64,000 nucleotides of DNA from Anomaloglossus baeobatrachus (lineage: Eukaryota; Chordata; Amphibia; Anura; Aromobatidae), in assembly GCF_048569485.1 (NCBI RefSeq), contig NC_134355.1, positions 563,649,642 through 563,713,641 of the forward strand, given 5' to 3'. Below, piece by piece: positions 1 to 11,961 of this stretch. Position numbers and translations under genes: made by a program. The notes beneath the pieces were generated by a model. The model was not told the DNA's origin. It was given only the letters and a program-made list of their open reading frames with translations, and searched no databases. How positions within the stretch are numbered: position 1 is the first letter of the stretch; each line of letters begins with the position of its first letter.

Positions 1-1932
1 ACAAAGGTTTTTGGCCACATGTGTGGTATCCCTGCGCTCACAAGAAATTAGATAACAACCTGTGGGGTACACGTTTTGTTGTTGCCTCTTGAAAAAGTGA
101 AAAATGTGTCGCTAAATCAACATTTTTGTGAAAAAAAATGAAAATTTCAATATGGCAACCTAAGCTTATCAAATTCTGTGAAGTATTCGTGGATTCAAAA
201 TGCTCAATATACACCTAGATTAAAGCCTTGAGGGGTCTTATTTCCAGAATGGGGTCACTTGTGGGGGACCTCCACTGCTTAGGCACCTCAGGGGTTCTCC
301 TAATGCAACATGGCGTCCGCTATTGATTCCAGCCAATTTTGCAGTCAAATTGCACTCCTTCTCTTCTGAGCCCTGTAGTGTGCCCAAACAGTTGATTTCC
401 ACCACATACAAGATATCAACAAACTCAGGAGAAATTGCGCAATAAATTTCATGGTGATTTTTTTCCTGTTACCCTTGTGAAAAAAAAAGCTACCTGGTTG
501 AAGTAACAATTTTGTGGTAAAATTTTATTTTTTTATTTTCATGGCTCAACGTTATAAACTTCTGTAAAGCACCTGGGGGTTCAGGGTACTCACCAAACAT
601 CAAGATAAATTCCTTGAGGGGCCTAGTTTCCAATATGGGGTCACTTGTGGTGTTTTTTTGCTGTTTACGTACCTTAGGGGTCCTCCAAATGCGACATGGT
701 GCCCGCAATCTTTTTCAGCCAAATTTCCTTTCCAAAATTCAAATATTGCTCCTTCCGTTCCAAGCCCTCCCATTTCTCCAAACAAAGGTTTCAGACCACA
801 AGTGAGGTATCACCGCGCTCATAAAAAAGTGGGTAACAAACATTGGGGTCACATTTTTGGAATTACCTCTTGAAAAAGTGAAAAAATTGATGCTAAAGCA
901 ACATTTTTGAGAAAAAAATGAAAATTTTCAATGTGACAACGTAACGTTATCAAAATCTGTGAAGTACCTGTGGATCCAAAATGCTCACTATACCCCTAGA
1001 TAGAAGCCTTAAGGGGTCTAGTTTCCAAAATGGTGTCACTTGTAAGGGGTTTCTGCTGTTTAGGTACCTTGGCGGACATGTAAATGCAACATGGTGCCCG
1101 CAATCTATTTCAGCCAAATTTGCTTTCCAAAATTCAAATATTGCTCCTTCTGTTCCGAGCCCTCCCATTTGTCCAAACAAAGGTTTCTGACCACATGTGG
1201 GGTATTGGCGCGTTCATAAGAAAGTGGGTAACAAGTTTTGGGGTTCATTTTGTTGTGTTATTTCTTCTAAAAGTGAATAAATTTGGGGTAGAGCAACATT
1301 TTAGGTAAAATTTTATTTTTTGCTTTTTTTCATTCCACTTTGCTTTAGTTCCTGTGAAGTACCTGAAGGGTTAATAAACTTCTTGGATGTGGTTTTGAGT
1401 ACTTTGAGGCGTGCTGTTTTGAGAATGGTGTCACTTTTAGGTATTTTCTGTCACTTAGGCCTCTCAAAGTCACTTCAAATGTGATGTGGTCCCTAAAAAA
1501 ATGGTTTTGTGAATTTTGTTGAAAAAATGGGAAATTGCTGATGAACTTTGACCCCTTCTAACTTCCTAACCCCAAAACATTTTGTTTCAGAAATTGTGCT
1601 AATGTAAAGTAGACATGTGGGAAATGTTATTTATTAACTGTTTTGTGTGACATAACTCTCTGGGTTAAGGGCATAAAAATTAAAAGTTTGAAAATTGCAA
1701 AATTTTCAAAATTTTCATCAAATTTCCGATTTTTTCACAAATAAAAGCAAAAAATATCGTTCTAAATTTATAACTATCATGAAGTACAATATGTCACGAA
1801 AAAACAATGTCAGAATCACCGGGATCCGTTGAAGCGTTCCAGAGTTATGACCTCATAAAGTGACACTGGTCAGAATTGCAAAAAATGGCCTGGTCATTAA
1901 GTACAAAACTGGCTTCGTCCTTAAGGGGTTAA
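1..1932. mobile_element. Right part of a DNA transposon with ~395-base internal tandem repeats
   Basis: The stretch holds about four diverged copies of a unit near 395 bases. Landmarks such as 'tcttgaaaaagtgaaaaa' and 'aacaaaggtttc' return near positions 41-105, 435-520, 819-930 and 1215-1320. It ends in an A/T-rich tail and the terminus CTTAAGGGGTTAA at 1920-1932, which looks like a terminal inverted repeat abutting a TTAA target. The left end is outside the window. No transposase frame is visible, so it is probably non-autonomous. The TTAA-type family is an inference from this single end. Confidence 0.55.
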
Positions 1933-3390
1933 GCCTCTTGATAATCAAGGCTTTGGTCGCAATGTGGATTTTTGGCATGTTATCAGAGGTCAAGTTGCAG
2001 TTCAACTGAAGGTCTGGGGTGCTGGGTTTCTTTTTATACACACCCACTAATTAACCGATCATTTAGTGAGCACAGGTGAGGATGTAAACTAGGATTGGGT
2101 GCATTATATGACAAGGCGACAAAACTTTTGTCTTGCTAAAATCTGACCTTTCTGTGTTCATTAAATGATCAATATTTCAGCAACTTTATTTTCATAACCT
2201 AAACCACATTTGGGAGGATTTCAGCTTTCAAAAGAGTAATTTATGAATTCAATGGATGATTTAAAGTCAGGTTATAAGCTATTATTTACATAACATGGAT
2301 AAACGACAGAACTTCTGTCAGGGACTGTACATGCAGTCACGTGCCGACTAGACATGCGTGGCCTTGATCTATGAAAATGAATTGATTGAAGCTGGACACT
2401 TCTAGTCAGAATGAGGCCAGATGTATACAAATCGCTTTCTTGTGCTCATATGATCGTCCACTCTCACCATTGGCACTAGAGAATCCTAAAATTATGAGTG
2501 CTGAGAGAATTCAAAAGCCTGCAGTCACCTAAAGTGACTGCAGATGTTCTTCCCAAATCTGGAGAAGCCCTTTATTTATAAAATTAATCCCTGTAGCATA
2601 CCCAATTCTAACAGCGTGTAATATACTCACTGTCAGGATTTGGCTCTGCTTGATATTTCCAGCAGTCATCACATGACCACTTCACTCATATACGATTTTC
2701 ATACTTACAGTCATGTGACAATTAGCTTTTCTACTTACCACTCTATTTTTCACTGAACTTTGAGAGAATTAGGATGAGCAGCTCATCACCACATGACTCT
2801 AAGTATGAAAATCGAATATGAATGATTAGTCACATGACGACTACACAGACCGCTTTGGGGGAGAGAGAGGAGTGCAGAAGGGGAGTTTTTTTTAGAGTGG
2901 ACATTGAGACTGTGGAAGGTGTGAGGGGTGGAGCAGAGCTGGGAGGAGGCGGGGCTGAGATGGAGCCTGGGCGGAATCTCATGGAGGCCCGAAAATTTTG
3001 CCAGTAGGAGGCCCTGAAATTCCTAGTGGCGGCCCTGACAATGACCCTCAGGTCCATTCCATCTGTTGTTAAAATGGTAGTCTCATTAGCTATCTTCTGG
3101 CGTACCATGGCTTCTTAATTTCTGGGGGGCAGTGAGTTTTTCTATGATTGATAGCTTGGGTTGCGCTGCTGACCCGTCCAGGTTGTGAACTGATGCAGCA
3201 AGCAGCTGCAGCTTTGTCTGCTGCACTGGATGGGCACTGAAGCTGGGCAGACACAGCGATCTCTACAGCTTCAGAGCAGCGCTTACAAGCTCTAAAGAAA
3301 GGAGGTTGTGATCACGACTCTCCCTACATAAGAGACCAGCCACCAATGATAGTCTAAGGAGGTGACAAGGAACTTGATCAACAAGCACTA
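1933..3390. other. Intergenic sequence without recognised gene
   Basis: No frame with coding character and no family I recognise, apart from a small fold-back near 2685-2826. The stretch 2830-3000 is purine-rich. Short open frames here have no recognisable domain. Confidence 0.5.
2685..2826. repeat. Fold-back with ~35-base arms
   Basis: 'tcatatacgattttcatact' near 2690 returns in reverse complement near 2800-2822 ('agtatgaaaatcgaatatga'), with about 70 bases between. Both arms continue through CATGTGA-type sequence. It is probably a MITE relic of unknown family. Confidence 0.5.
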
Positions 3391-4159
3391 TAAGGTTATG
3401 CACCCATGTAGCAGATTTGTCTGCAGATTTTCTGCACACAAAACTGCATGATTTGGCAGGAAAAACGCACCAGAAAAAAATGCTTGTTTTTTTATTGCAT
3501 TTTCACGTTTTTTTAAGTGTTTTTTTCTGGCGTTTTTCCATTTGTTTTTTAGTCATGGCGATCACAGGGGTTCCTGCGCTTTACCCCTGCCACCGCCGCT
3601 GGGTCTCTGACTGATGTTACAACTGGGACCCGGCTCTCACTTCCAGGAGCGATGCCTGCTCCGCTCCTGGTAGTTTGACCCCCTAAATGCAGTGATCAGT
3701 GCAATTGCAGCATTCAGGAGGCAGGGAGAGGGATCATTTACCTCTTCCTAGTGATTGGGTCCCTGTAATGTGATCACAGGAACCCGATCGCTGCCATGGC
3801 AACCTTGGGTCTTCACCATGACGACCACGGGTTACTGAGCTATGGATCGCCTCATACACCATACCGAATGCACGGTGTGTGAGGCGAAGTGTCAGGGCTG
3901 TGAGTGCAACACTGACATAGAATCCACTGCAGTGATCAAGCTCTGCAGTGGATTATATCCACAGGAAGAAAACGCCGAAAGAATTGACATGCTGCTTCTC
4001 TTTTCTGCAACAAAATCTGCAAAGAAAAAAACAACATGTGCACAGCAAGTCAGGATTCTGAGACTTTGCTGACATGCATTTTTCCTTGCCGTATTGATTA
4101 ACACCTGCAAGGAAAAACATGAAAAAAAGCAGCAAAAAAGCAACGTGTGCACAGCCTAA
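3391..4159. mobile_element. MITE, 'TAAGG-TATGTGCAC' terminal family (copy 1)
   Basis: The left end TAAGGTTATGCACCC at 3391 and the right end ACGTGTGCACAGCCTAA at 4143-4159 are imperfect inverted repeats. The interior (3555-4150, starting 'agtcatggcgatcac') matches 48270-48759, the right part of a second copy in intron 2. No coding potential. A Harbinger-like MITE begins exactly at its right end. Confidence 0.65.
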
Positions 4160-4170
4160 GGGGCACTTTG

Positions 4171-5346
4171 TGTGGCGCCCTGGGCAAGCCAGGACGTCAC
4201 AAGCACTACATCAACACACCCCACACTCCCGGTCAGGCACACCGAAGTCAGACAAAAACCCTTGTTGCCTTCCTCCAGGGGCTGATGTCCACACCAGGGG
4301 GTGGGCCAGGCGGTTGGTCCCGCCCACCGAGGAGTTCACAGTCCTGGAGGCGGGAAAAGTAGAGAGTTGAGTTTTGGAAGTGAAAGTGAGAGGAAGGAAA
4401 GTGGTAGAGGAGCAGACAGAAGTGGTCCGGGTGTGTGGCCCGGACGGATCAGCAAGGTTGGCAGATGGTGGTGACTGTCTGCAGGAGTGGCCTATTGGAG
4501 CTAGCCGTAAGGACCGTGGACGGGCGGTGGCCCGGCGGTACCGGACCGGTACGCAAAGAGAAGCCAGCACCATCCGGCAGGGGCTTACGGACCCCGACAA
4601 GGCTAGGAGTCGCCGTGAATTTGTCAAATCCGTTAGCGAAGGGAACCTCCTGGGTTTCCCAGCAGCCAAGTCCCGACAGAAGGCAACAGTCCAACCGAGA
4701 AAGGGAAACACAGTCACCGCCAAGGCTAAAGTTCCCAGGGCCAGAGCCTGCGGGCAAAAGGGGCTCCTTCAGCACCCATCCAAGCTGGGGAGCGGGTTAC
4801 AGGTGGGAACCCATCGGAACCGTACACACTACACAGGTGCAGGGAAAGGCAGTCACCATCAACCTGCTGGGAGGATAAACACCGCAGCCATCTGTGGGAC
4901 CCGTCCATCCAGCCGTTTGTTTAACCGGAGACTCTGTGTACATCATTGGCTGAGTGAGTACCACCGTGCCGTGCGGCACAGCACTGCCCCTGGCCAGGCC
5001 CCGTAACCTGCCATCCATCCCTACCCCATCACCGGGGCCCCAGGACAACCAACCCCCTACCCACAGAGGGGAGAACTAACATCCAGGCTGCTTTCTGTCA
5101 TCGCTCCCGGGATCCCCGTCCAGAGCAGCGGTGGTGTCACCAATCTCACCACAACCGTGGGTGGCGTCACGGACAATATCAAATCCCCACACTCAATCCT
5201 CACCCTTTTCACTCACGGGTGAGGAACGCCGCTCGAGTCCCCGGGATCCGGCCCACCGCTCGAGCCACCACCGAGCAGCAGCCGCAGCAGCAGCGGCCGA
5301 ACCCGAACAGTGGGAGAGCGCAGCGTCCCCTCCTCCGCCCGCGACA
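4171..5346 (+). repeat. Left LTR of the gypsy element
   Basis: About 1.18 kb, bounded by TG and CA. The portion from about 4365 on repeats at 8734-9733 in the same direction with few differences. Open frames inside it on either strand are not genes. Confidence 0.8.
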
Positions 5347-8300
5347 ACTTGGCGTCACGAATAGGATATTACCGCTCTGCCGTCTGGTAGAGGTGCGCCT
5401 TGTCACCCTTGGAGGTGTCCGGCCGAAAATTTGGAGAAGCCGCCATCTTGGGCGCGAAAAATTCCCGCTCGAGCGTCTCCTCGAGCAGTGGAGGCGCGAA
5501 GGCCAAAACCCCGCCCCTGTAGAGGAGGAGCCGGAAAGAGACTAAGGGGGATGGAAACAAGATGTCTGCGCCCGACGAAGCCGCTGGAGGAGCGGCGGAT
5601 GCAGTCGTGGGAGCACCCGTGGATGGGAATGGGCCTGCCCAGGTCCCGGCCGCGCTGGCGGGGTCGCCGCGGCCCCAACTCTTGCTCAGGTGATGCCGTT
5701 CTCTTTGCCCTATGTGCCCGGAGCTGCCTGGCTACCGCAGTACGATGAGAAACCTAATGCCTTGCAGGTTTTCCGGATGAAGCTTAGTCCGCTACTGGAA
5801 CTGTACCCCCTGACTGATAAGCAACGTGCAGCGCTAGTGCTGGGGCAGCTAACCGGCGCGGCTGTGCAAGAGGCGGAGACCTGGGCCGTGGGGGACCGGT
5901 CCTCTGTAGCCACCATCTTTGAGAAGCTACAGACTGCCTTTGAGACCCGTACTGAGGCAGAGTTGCGGATGCAGTTCTATCAATGCCGGCAGCGGCCCGC
6001 AGATAGCATTCGGGACTATGCCTTGCGCCTGCAAACCGCACTCCGCACACTGAAGCGGGTGGACACCATCAACAGTGCGGACAGTAACAAAATGTTAAGT
6101 GAGCAGTTTGTGCAGGGGATGAGGTCCTCAGAGGACCGCAATCAACTTTGGCTGTAGGCCATAGAAGATACTGATGTGGACTTTGCCGTGTTAAAGGAAC
6201 GGGCCATCAAAGCTCTGCAACCCCCCGCATCTGAAGCCTCTGAGCCAGCCCCATGGCCGGTTAAGACTGCTCCCGTCACGGTGGCCCCTACCCCAACAGC
6301 ACCTCCAGTACCTGCAGCCCCAAGCGGAACGATGGAAGAACTCGCTGCTCAGGTTCGCTGCATGGATGGGGACCTCGCTAAGATCCTCGCCGCACTTCAG
6401 CCTCCAATCAGATCCCAGGCCCCGGTGAAGATGCAGCTCGCCGACAGCCCTGAGGACGTCCCCTGGATGCAGCGGAGAAGTGCCAATGACTCACGGTATG
6501 GACCCCCGATCTGTTACAGGTGCAGCAAACCCGGCCACTACTCCCGACGGTGTCCGTTAAATGAGCAACCCCTGGGGCCACGGGCCAATCCTCAGGAGTA
6601 GAACCCCATGGATCCCCAGACTGGCGGGACTGGTACATCGGGGCCCGACCCATCATCCCCGTGGCCGTGGACGGCATACCGGTGATGGCTCTCCTGGACA
6701 CTGGATCACAGGTAACCACTATACCATACACACTGTATCAACGGTATTGGGGAAAAGATGAACTGGCTCCCCCAGACGCCAGTATGACACTGATTGCTGC
6801 TGATGGACTCCCATTGACCCAGGTTGGGTACAAACAGGTGGCCATGACTGTGGGACGAGCTGAACTGCAACACCAGGGTATGATTGTGATAATAAATGAA
6901 CCCAGTGATCATAACCCGAAGGTAGTGCTAGGGACTAATGTGATGGAGCACTGTATGAGTGACGTGCTGACCCTACTGCAGCAGCTGGCCGCCACGGCAG
7001 CGGGGAGCCGACAGAGAACTGTGCAGCGTGAGATCCGAGCCCTGATGTACCGCCAACATGTGAATTCGACAGGAGGAGAGATTGGTGGGGTGAGAGTGAT
7101 GGATGTTGCCCCTTTGATTGTACCTCCCAGGAGCAAGATGATGATTTGGTGTAGGGCAGCGGTAGGGCCCCAGGGGCGTGACTACCCTGCCATGATAGAA
7201 CCCATGCCCTCTGAACACTGGCCCACAGTAATGGCCGCCCGAGGGGTGGTAGATGTAAAGAAAGGGAGAGTGCCTGTGAGGGTGCTGAACTGTGGGGAGG
7301 AAGAAGTCAGGCTTCCCCAGTACGCTACCCTTGCCAAGTTGCTCACTCTGGATCCCCACACCATCCGCGAGGCAGTTCCCCCAACCTCACCACCTACTGC
7401 CAGCACTCACCCATCCCAAGGGGAGTTAGACGAGTGGTACCGACAGCTACACGTAGGCACTGACGATACCCCTACACATCACAAAGAAGGGGTATACCGG
7501 GTGGTACGGGAGTACGAGCGAGTTTTTAGCAAACATCCCCTAGACTTTGGGCAGATTAAAGGGGTCCAACACCATATCCCCACCGGTGAGCACCCCCCTA
7601 TTAAAGAGAGGTACAGGCCTATTCCCCCTGCACACTACCAATGTGCCAAGGACATGTTGAGGAACATGAAGGAGGCAGGGATTATTAGGGACAGCTGTAG
7701 TCCCTGGGCCGCCCCGTTGGTACTGGTTAAGAAGAAGGATGGCACCATGCGGATGTGTGTGGATTACCGAAAAATTAACCAGATAACGCATAAGGACGCT
7801 TACCCTCTGCCCCGCATTGAGGAATCTCTGGCTGCGCTGAGATCCGCTAACTACTTTTCCACCCTTGACCTCACCAATGGGTACTGGCAGGTGGCTGTGG
7901 CGCCAGAAGACCGAGAGAAGACTGCATTTGCCACCCCTATGGGACTCTGCGAGTTTAATAGCATGCCGTTTGGGCTGTGCAATGCCCCTGGAACCTTCCA
8001 ACGGCTGATGGAATGCTGTCTGGGGCATCTAAATTTCGAGACCGTCCTGCTGTACCTGGATGATGTGATTGTGTACTCCCAAACATATGAAGCCCACCTG
8101 GAGCACCTAGCCGAGGTGTTCGCGTCCCTTGCCAAATATGGGATGAAGTTGAAGCCCTCAAAGTGTCATCTGCTGAAATCCCGAGTGCAGTAACTAGGGC
8201 ATGTGGTCGGTGCAGAGGGTGTCGCCCCTGACCCTGAGAAAATCACCGCCATCAAGGACTGGCTGAGGCCGACCACGGTGAGGCAGGTGAGGCAGTTCCT

Positions 8301-8733
8301 GGGCCTGGTGGGGTATTACCGTCGCTTCATCAAGGGGTACACGAAGATGGCTGCCCCCATGCAAGACCTCCTCGTGGGACAGACCAAAGGTGGTAGACCC
8401 CTAGGAGCCCCATTGGTGTGGGAAGAAAGGCATGAGGAATCCTTCTGTCAGCTGAGAGCGGCCCTGACCGGAGATGAAATCCTAGCATACCCTAATTACA
8501 ACCATCCCTTCGTCCTTTACATCGATGCCAGAAATGTAGGCTTAGGGGCAGTCCTATCCCAGGTCCAAGACGGAAAAGAAAAAGTGATTGCTTATGCAAG
8601 GAGGAACCCTGAGAACTACAGCTCTTTCAAGCTTGAGCTCCTGGCACTGGTGTGGGCTATCACCTAGCGGTTCCGCCATTACCTGGCAGCAGCTAAGTTT
8701 ACCGCTTTCACGGACTTTTTCACGGACGCTTTC

Positions 8734-9733
8734 AGTTGAGTTTTGGAAGTGAAAGTGAGAGGAAGGAAAGTGGTAGAGGAGCAGACAGAAATGGTCCGGG
8801 TGTGTGGCCCGGACGGATCAGCAAGGTTGGCAGACGGTGGTGACCGTCTGCAGGAGTGGCCTATTGGAGCTAGCTGTAAGGACCGTGGACGGGCGGTGGC
8901 CCGGCGGTACCGGACCGGTACGCAAAGAGAAGCCAGCACCATCCGGCAGGGGCTTACGGACCCCGACAAGGCTAGGAGTCGCCGTGAATTTGTCAAATCC
9001 GTTAGCGAAGGGAACCTCCTGGGTTTCCCAGCAGCCAAGTCCCGACAGAAGGCAACAGTCCAACCGAGAGAGGGAAACACAGTCACCGCCAAGGCTAAAG
9101 TTCCCAGGGCCAGAGCCTGCGGGCAAAAGGGGCTCCTTCAGCACCCATCCAAGCTGGGGAGCGGGTTACCGGTGGGAACCCATCGGAACCGTACACACTA
9201 CACAGGTGCAGGGAAAGGCAGTCACCATCAACCTGCCGGGAGGAGAAACACCGCAGCTGTCTGTGGGACCCGTCCATTCAGCCGTTTGTTTTACCGGAGA
9301 CTCTGTGTACATCATTGGCTGAGTGAGTACCACCGTGCTGTACGGCACAGTGCTGCCCCCACGACCCTGCACCTGGCCAGGCCCCGTAACCTGCCTGCCA
9401 TCCATCCCTACCCCATCACCGGGGCCCCGGGACAACCAACCCCCTACCCACGGAGGGGAGAACTAACATCCAGGCAGCTCCCTGTCATCGCTCCCGGGAT
9501 CCCCGTCCAGAGCAGCGGTGGTGTCACCAATCTCACTACAACCGTGGGTGGCGTCACGGACAATATCAAATCCCCACAATCAATCCCCACCCTTTTCACT
9601 CACGGGCGAGGAACGCCGCTCGAGTCCCCGGGATCCGGCCCACCGCTCGAGCCACCACCGAACAGCAGAAGCAGCAGCAGTGGCCGGACCCAAGCAGTGG
9701 GAGAGCGCAGCGTCCCCTCCTCCGCCCGCGACA
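8734..9733 (+). repeat. Right LTR of the gypsy element (shorter copy)
   Basis: About 1.0 kb matching the left LTR and ending GCGACA, followed by the TTTG target duplication. It is shorter than the left LTR. Confidence 0.8.
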
Positions 9734-10432
9734 TTTGCACACTACGACATCGCAAGCCGATGCTGCGATGCCGAGTGCGATAGTCCCCGCCCCCGTCGCA
9801 GCAGCGATATCTTGTGATTGCTGCCGTAGCGAACATTATCGCTACGGCAACTTCACATGCACTTACATGCCCTGCGACGTCGTTCTGGCCGGCGACCCGC
9901 CTCCCTCCTAAGGGGGCGGGTCGTGCAGCATCACAGCGATGTCACATGGCAGGCGGCCTATAGGAGCGGAGGGGCGGAGATGAACAGGATGCCGGGACGC
10001 AGGTAAGGAGATGTTCCTCGCTCCTGCGGCTTCACACACAGCGATGTGTGGTGCCTGCTGGAACGAGGAACAACATCGTACCTGTTGCTGCTGCGAAATT
10101 ATCTAAATGTCGGACCCTACACCGATCACACGATAACGACGCTTTTGCGCTCGTTAATCGCATGTAAAAGGATTCACATACTGCGATGTCAACAGCGACG
10201 CCGGATGTGCGTCACTTTCGATTTGACCCCACTGACATCGCACCTGCGATGTAGTAGTGTGCAAAGTACCCCTTAGAGTAAAAATCCCTCTGATGTGGAT
10301 ACTGTAGAGGATTTTAATAGGAAGTAAATTGCAAAGTTGCCTGATTTCATATATTACAATTGTACGCCGAAACTGTGTTTAACTATCCAAGCAAAGAAGA
10401 TGTGATTACATGAAAACTAACTGCTGTAAGTC

Positions 10433-10866
10433 TAAGGGTATGTGCGCACGTTGCTTTTTACCTGCTTTTTTGCTGCTTTTTCTTCTGCGCTGTTTAATTC
10501 CAAAATGGATGTGTTCTTCTATTCAAGCAAAGTCTATGGGAATTTGGGTTTCTTGTTCACACTATGTTGTTCAAAATGCTGCCTTTTTGTGGCAGAACTT
10601 TGGTCAAAAACTCAGCTTTGCAGTGCAAAACCCAAATGGCAAAAACAATTGACATGTTGCTTCTTTGAAAAGCTGAGTTTTTGACCAAAGTTCTGCCACA
10701 AAAAGGCAGCATTTTGAACAACATAGTGTGAACAAGAAACCCAAATTCCCATAGACTTTGCTTGAATAGAAGAACACATCCATTTTGGCATTAAACAGCG
10801 CAGAAGAAAAAGCAGCAAAAAAGCAGGTAAAAAGCAGGTAAAAAGCAACGTGCGCACATACCCTAA
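10433..10866. mobile_element. Giant hairpin MITE (copy 1)
   Basis: The ends TAAGGGTATGTGCGCACG and CGTGCGCACATACCCTAA are exact inverted repeats. The two arms of about 190 bases are almost perfectly complementary along their whole length, leaving a loop of about 48 bases near 10618-10666. The right arm has a small tandem duplication of a GCAGGTAAAAA unit that the left arm lacks. A second copy lies at 14600-15033. Frames across it are hairpin artefacts. Confidence 0.85.
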
Positions 10867-11009
10867 AGATGCTGCTGGACTGTGCAGATTTGTTTCTTCC
10901 TTTTCTATAGGTTTCTGCGGGAGAACGGAAAAGTAAAAATGCATGTAAAGACCTGAAGTCGTGTATTTAACTGCAGAATCAAAGCTTTTCTGTAATAAAA
11001 AATGTGGCT

Positions 11010-11961
11010 TTAAAGGGAACCTGTCACCAGGGTTTTCCCTTATAAGCTGCGGCCACCACCAATGAGCCCTTATATACAGCATTCTAGAATACTGTATATA
11101 AGAGCCCAGGCTGCTCTGTATAATGTAAAAAAGGCCTTTATAATACTCACCTAGGGGGCAGTCTGTGACTTTATCTCGCACCTGCCCATTACAACAAGGC
11201 AGATCAAAGTGCGCATGCGCAAGAGCACAATGGCGGCCTCTGTGTGGATGACGTAGGACACGTCATGCACACGAGGCTGGGAAGGAGAACGGCAATCGCC
11301 AATGATAGAGGAGGCGCTGGACTGAGAGCAGCAACACCCATCGGATCAGACCGCCCCCATGTGAGTATAATAAAAGTGTTTTTTACGTTCTGCAGAGCGG
11401 CCTGGGCTCTTATACATAGTATTCTGGAATGCTGTATATAAGAGCTCACTGGTAGTGGCCACAACTCATATGGCTGCTTTCACACATCCGGTTTTAGCAG
11501 AGCCGGCCAATCCGGCTCTAAAACCTATGCAACGGATGCAGCGACAAAATCGCATCCTTTGCATAAGTTTTTTTACATGCGGCCCATCCGTTTTTTGACG
11601 CTTGCGGCAGGCTACTGAGCATGCGCAGTGGAAAAAAACGCATGCGGCGTCCGTAGGCATGCATTGCAAATCGCGCTACATCGACAGGATGCGGCACGAT
11701 GCTTTTTTTTTTGCCGGACAAAAAAACGTGCCAGGCAACGTTCCATCCGGCTAAATCTGCCGCATGCGGCAAAAAACGGATGGCACGCAAGCCCATGCGG
11801 CACAATACGGCACTAATGTAAATCTATGCAAAAAAAACGCAACCGGTGGCAAAAAAAAAACGGTTGCGTTTTTTCTGCAAAGCGCCGGATTGTGCCGCAC
11901 AGGAAAAAACAGATGCGTGAAAACAGCCTAAGGGAAAAACCTGCCGATAGGTTCCCTTTAA
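11010..11961. mobile_element. TTAA-flanked MITE of the 'AAAGGGAACCTGTCACC' family
   Basis: Left TTAAAGGGAACCTGTCACC and right GATAGGTTCCCTTTAA are inverted repeats with TTAA at both sides. The interior carries 'ctcttatatacagcattct' inverted motifs and a CpG-rich middle, also seen at 40833-41416. It is interrupted near its right end by another MITE (11472-11932). TTAA targets suit piggyBac or Kolobok relatives; no transposase is seen. Confidence 0.8.
11472..11932. mobile_element. MITE nested in the TTAA element
   Basis: Left GGCTGCTTTCACACATC and right GATGCGTGAAAACAGCC are imperfect inverted repeats. The interior is rich in ATCCGGTTTT/GCATGCGGC-type motifs that pair with each other (fold-back). 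The host sequence resumes at 'gggaaaaacctgcc'. Confidence 0.65.

Larger units (their letters stand above)
4171..9733 (+). mobile_element. Ty3/gypsy LTR retrotransposon fossil
   Basis: Flanked by TTTG on both sides (4167-4170 and 9734-9737), starting TGTGGCGCC and ending GCGACA. Parts in order: left LTR; a primer-site-like TGGCGTCACGAA just after it; a gag region about 5690-6600 ending in a zinc knuckle of the CX2CX4HX4C type (CYRCSKPGHYSRRC); an aspartic protease with LLDTGSQVTT near 6690; reverse transcriptase about 7600-8190 with YLDDVIVYS; and the start of RNase H near 8500. I recognise no integrase. The element is broken, with something like half a dozen breaks. The two LTRs differ by only a few per cent by eye, so it is fairly young. 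Confidence 0.85.
4157..10275. mobile_element. Harbinger-like MITE split in two by a Ty3/gypsy element
   Basis: The left tip GGGGCACTTTG lies at 4160-4170 and the rest at 9734-10272, ending GCAAAGTACCCC. An undivided relative sits at 51664-52240 in ATG16L1 intron 5 with the same ends and the same interior, including GGCGGGTCG hairpins and 'gctacggcaacttcacatgc'. That copy is flanked by TTA on both sides, which suits the 3-base target duplication of PIF/Harbinger elements. No transposase is visible. Confidence 0.75.

Noticed and set aside
3842-4370. Small frames with Cys-rich or Arg-rich peptides
   Set aside because: They cross the border of a MITE and an LTR and have no domain.
4211-5678. Open frames of 100-210 codons in the gypsy LTR on both strands
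   Set aside because: They lie in the LTR and leader and match no protein; the same frames recur in the other LTR.
10442-11181. Frames of 80-190 codons over the hairpin elements
   Set aside because: The same peptide appears on both strands because the DNA is a palindrome.
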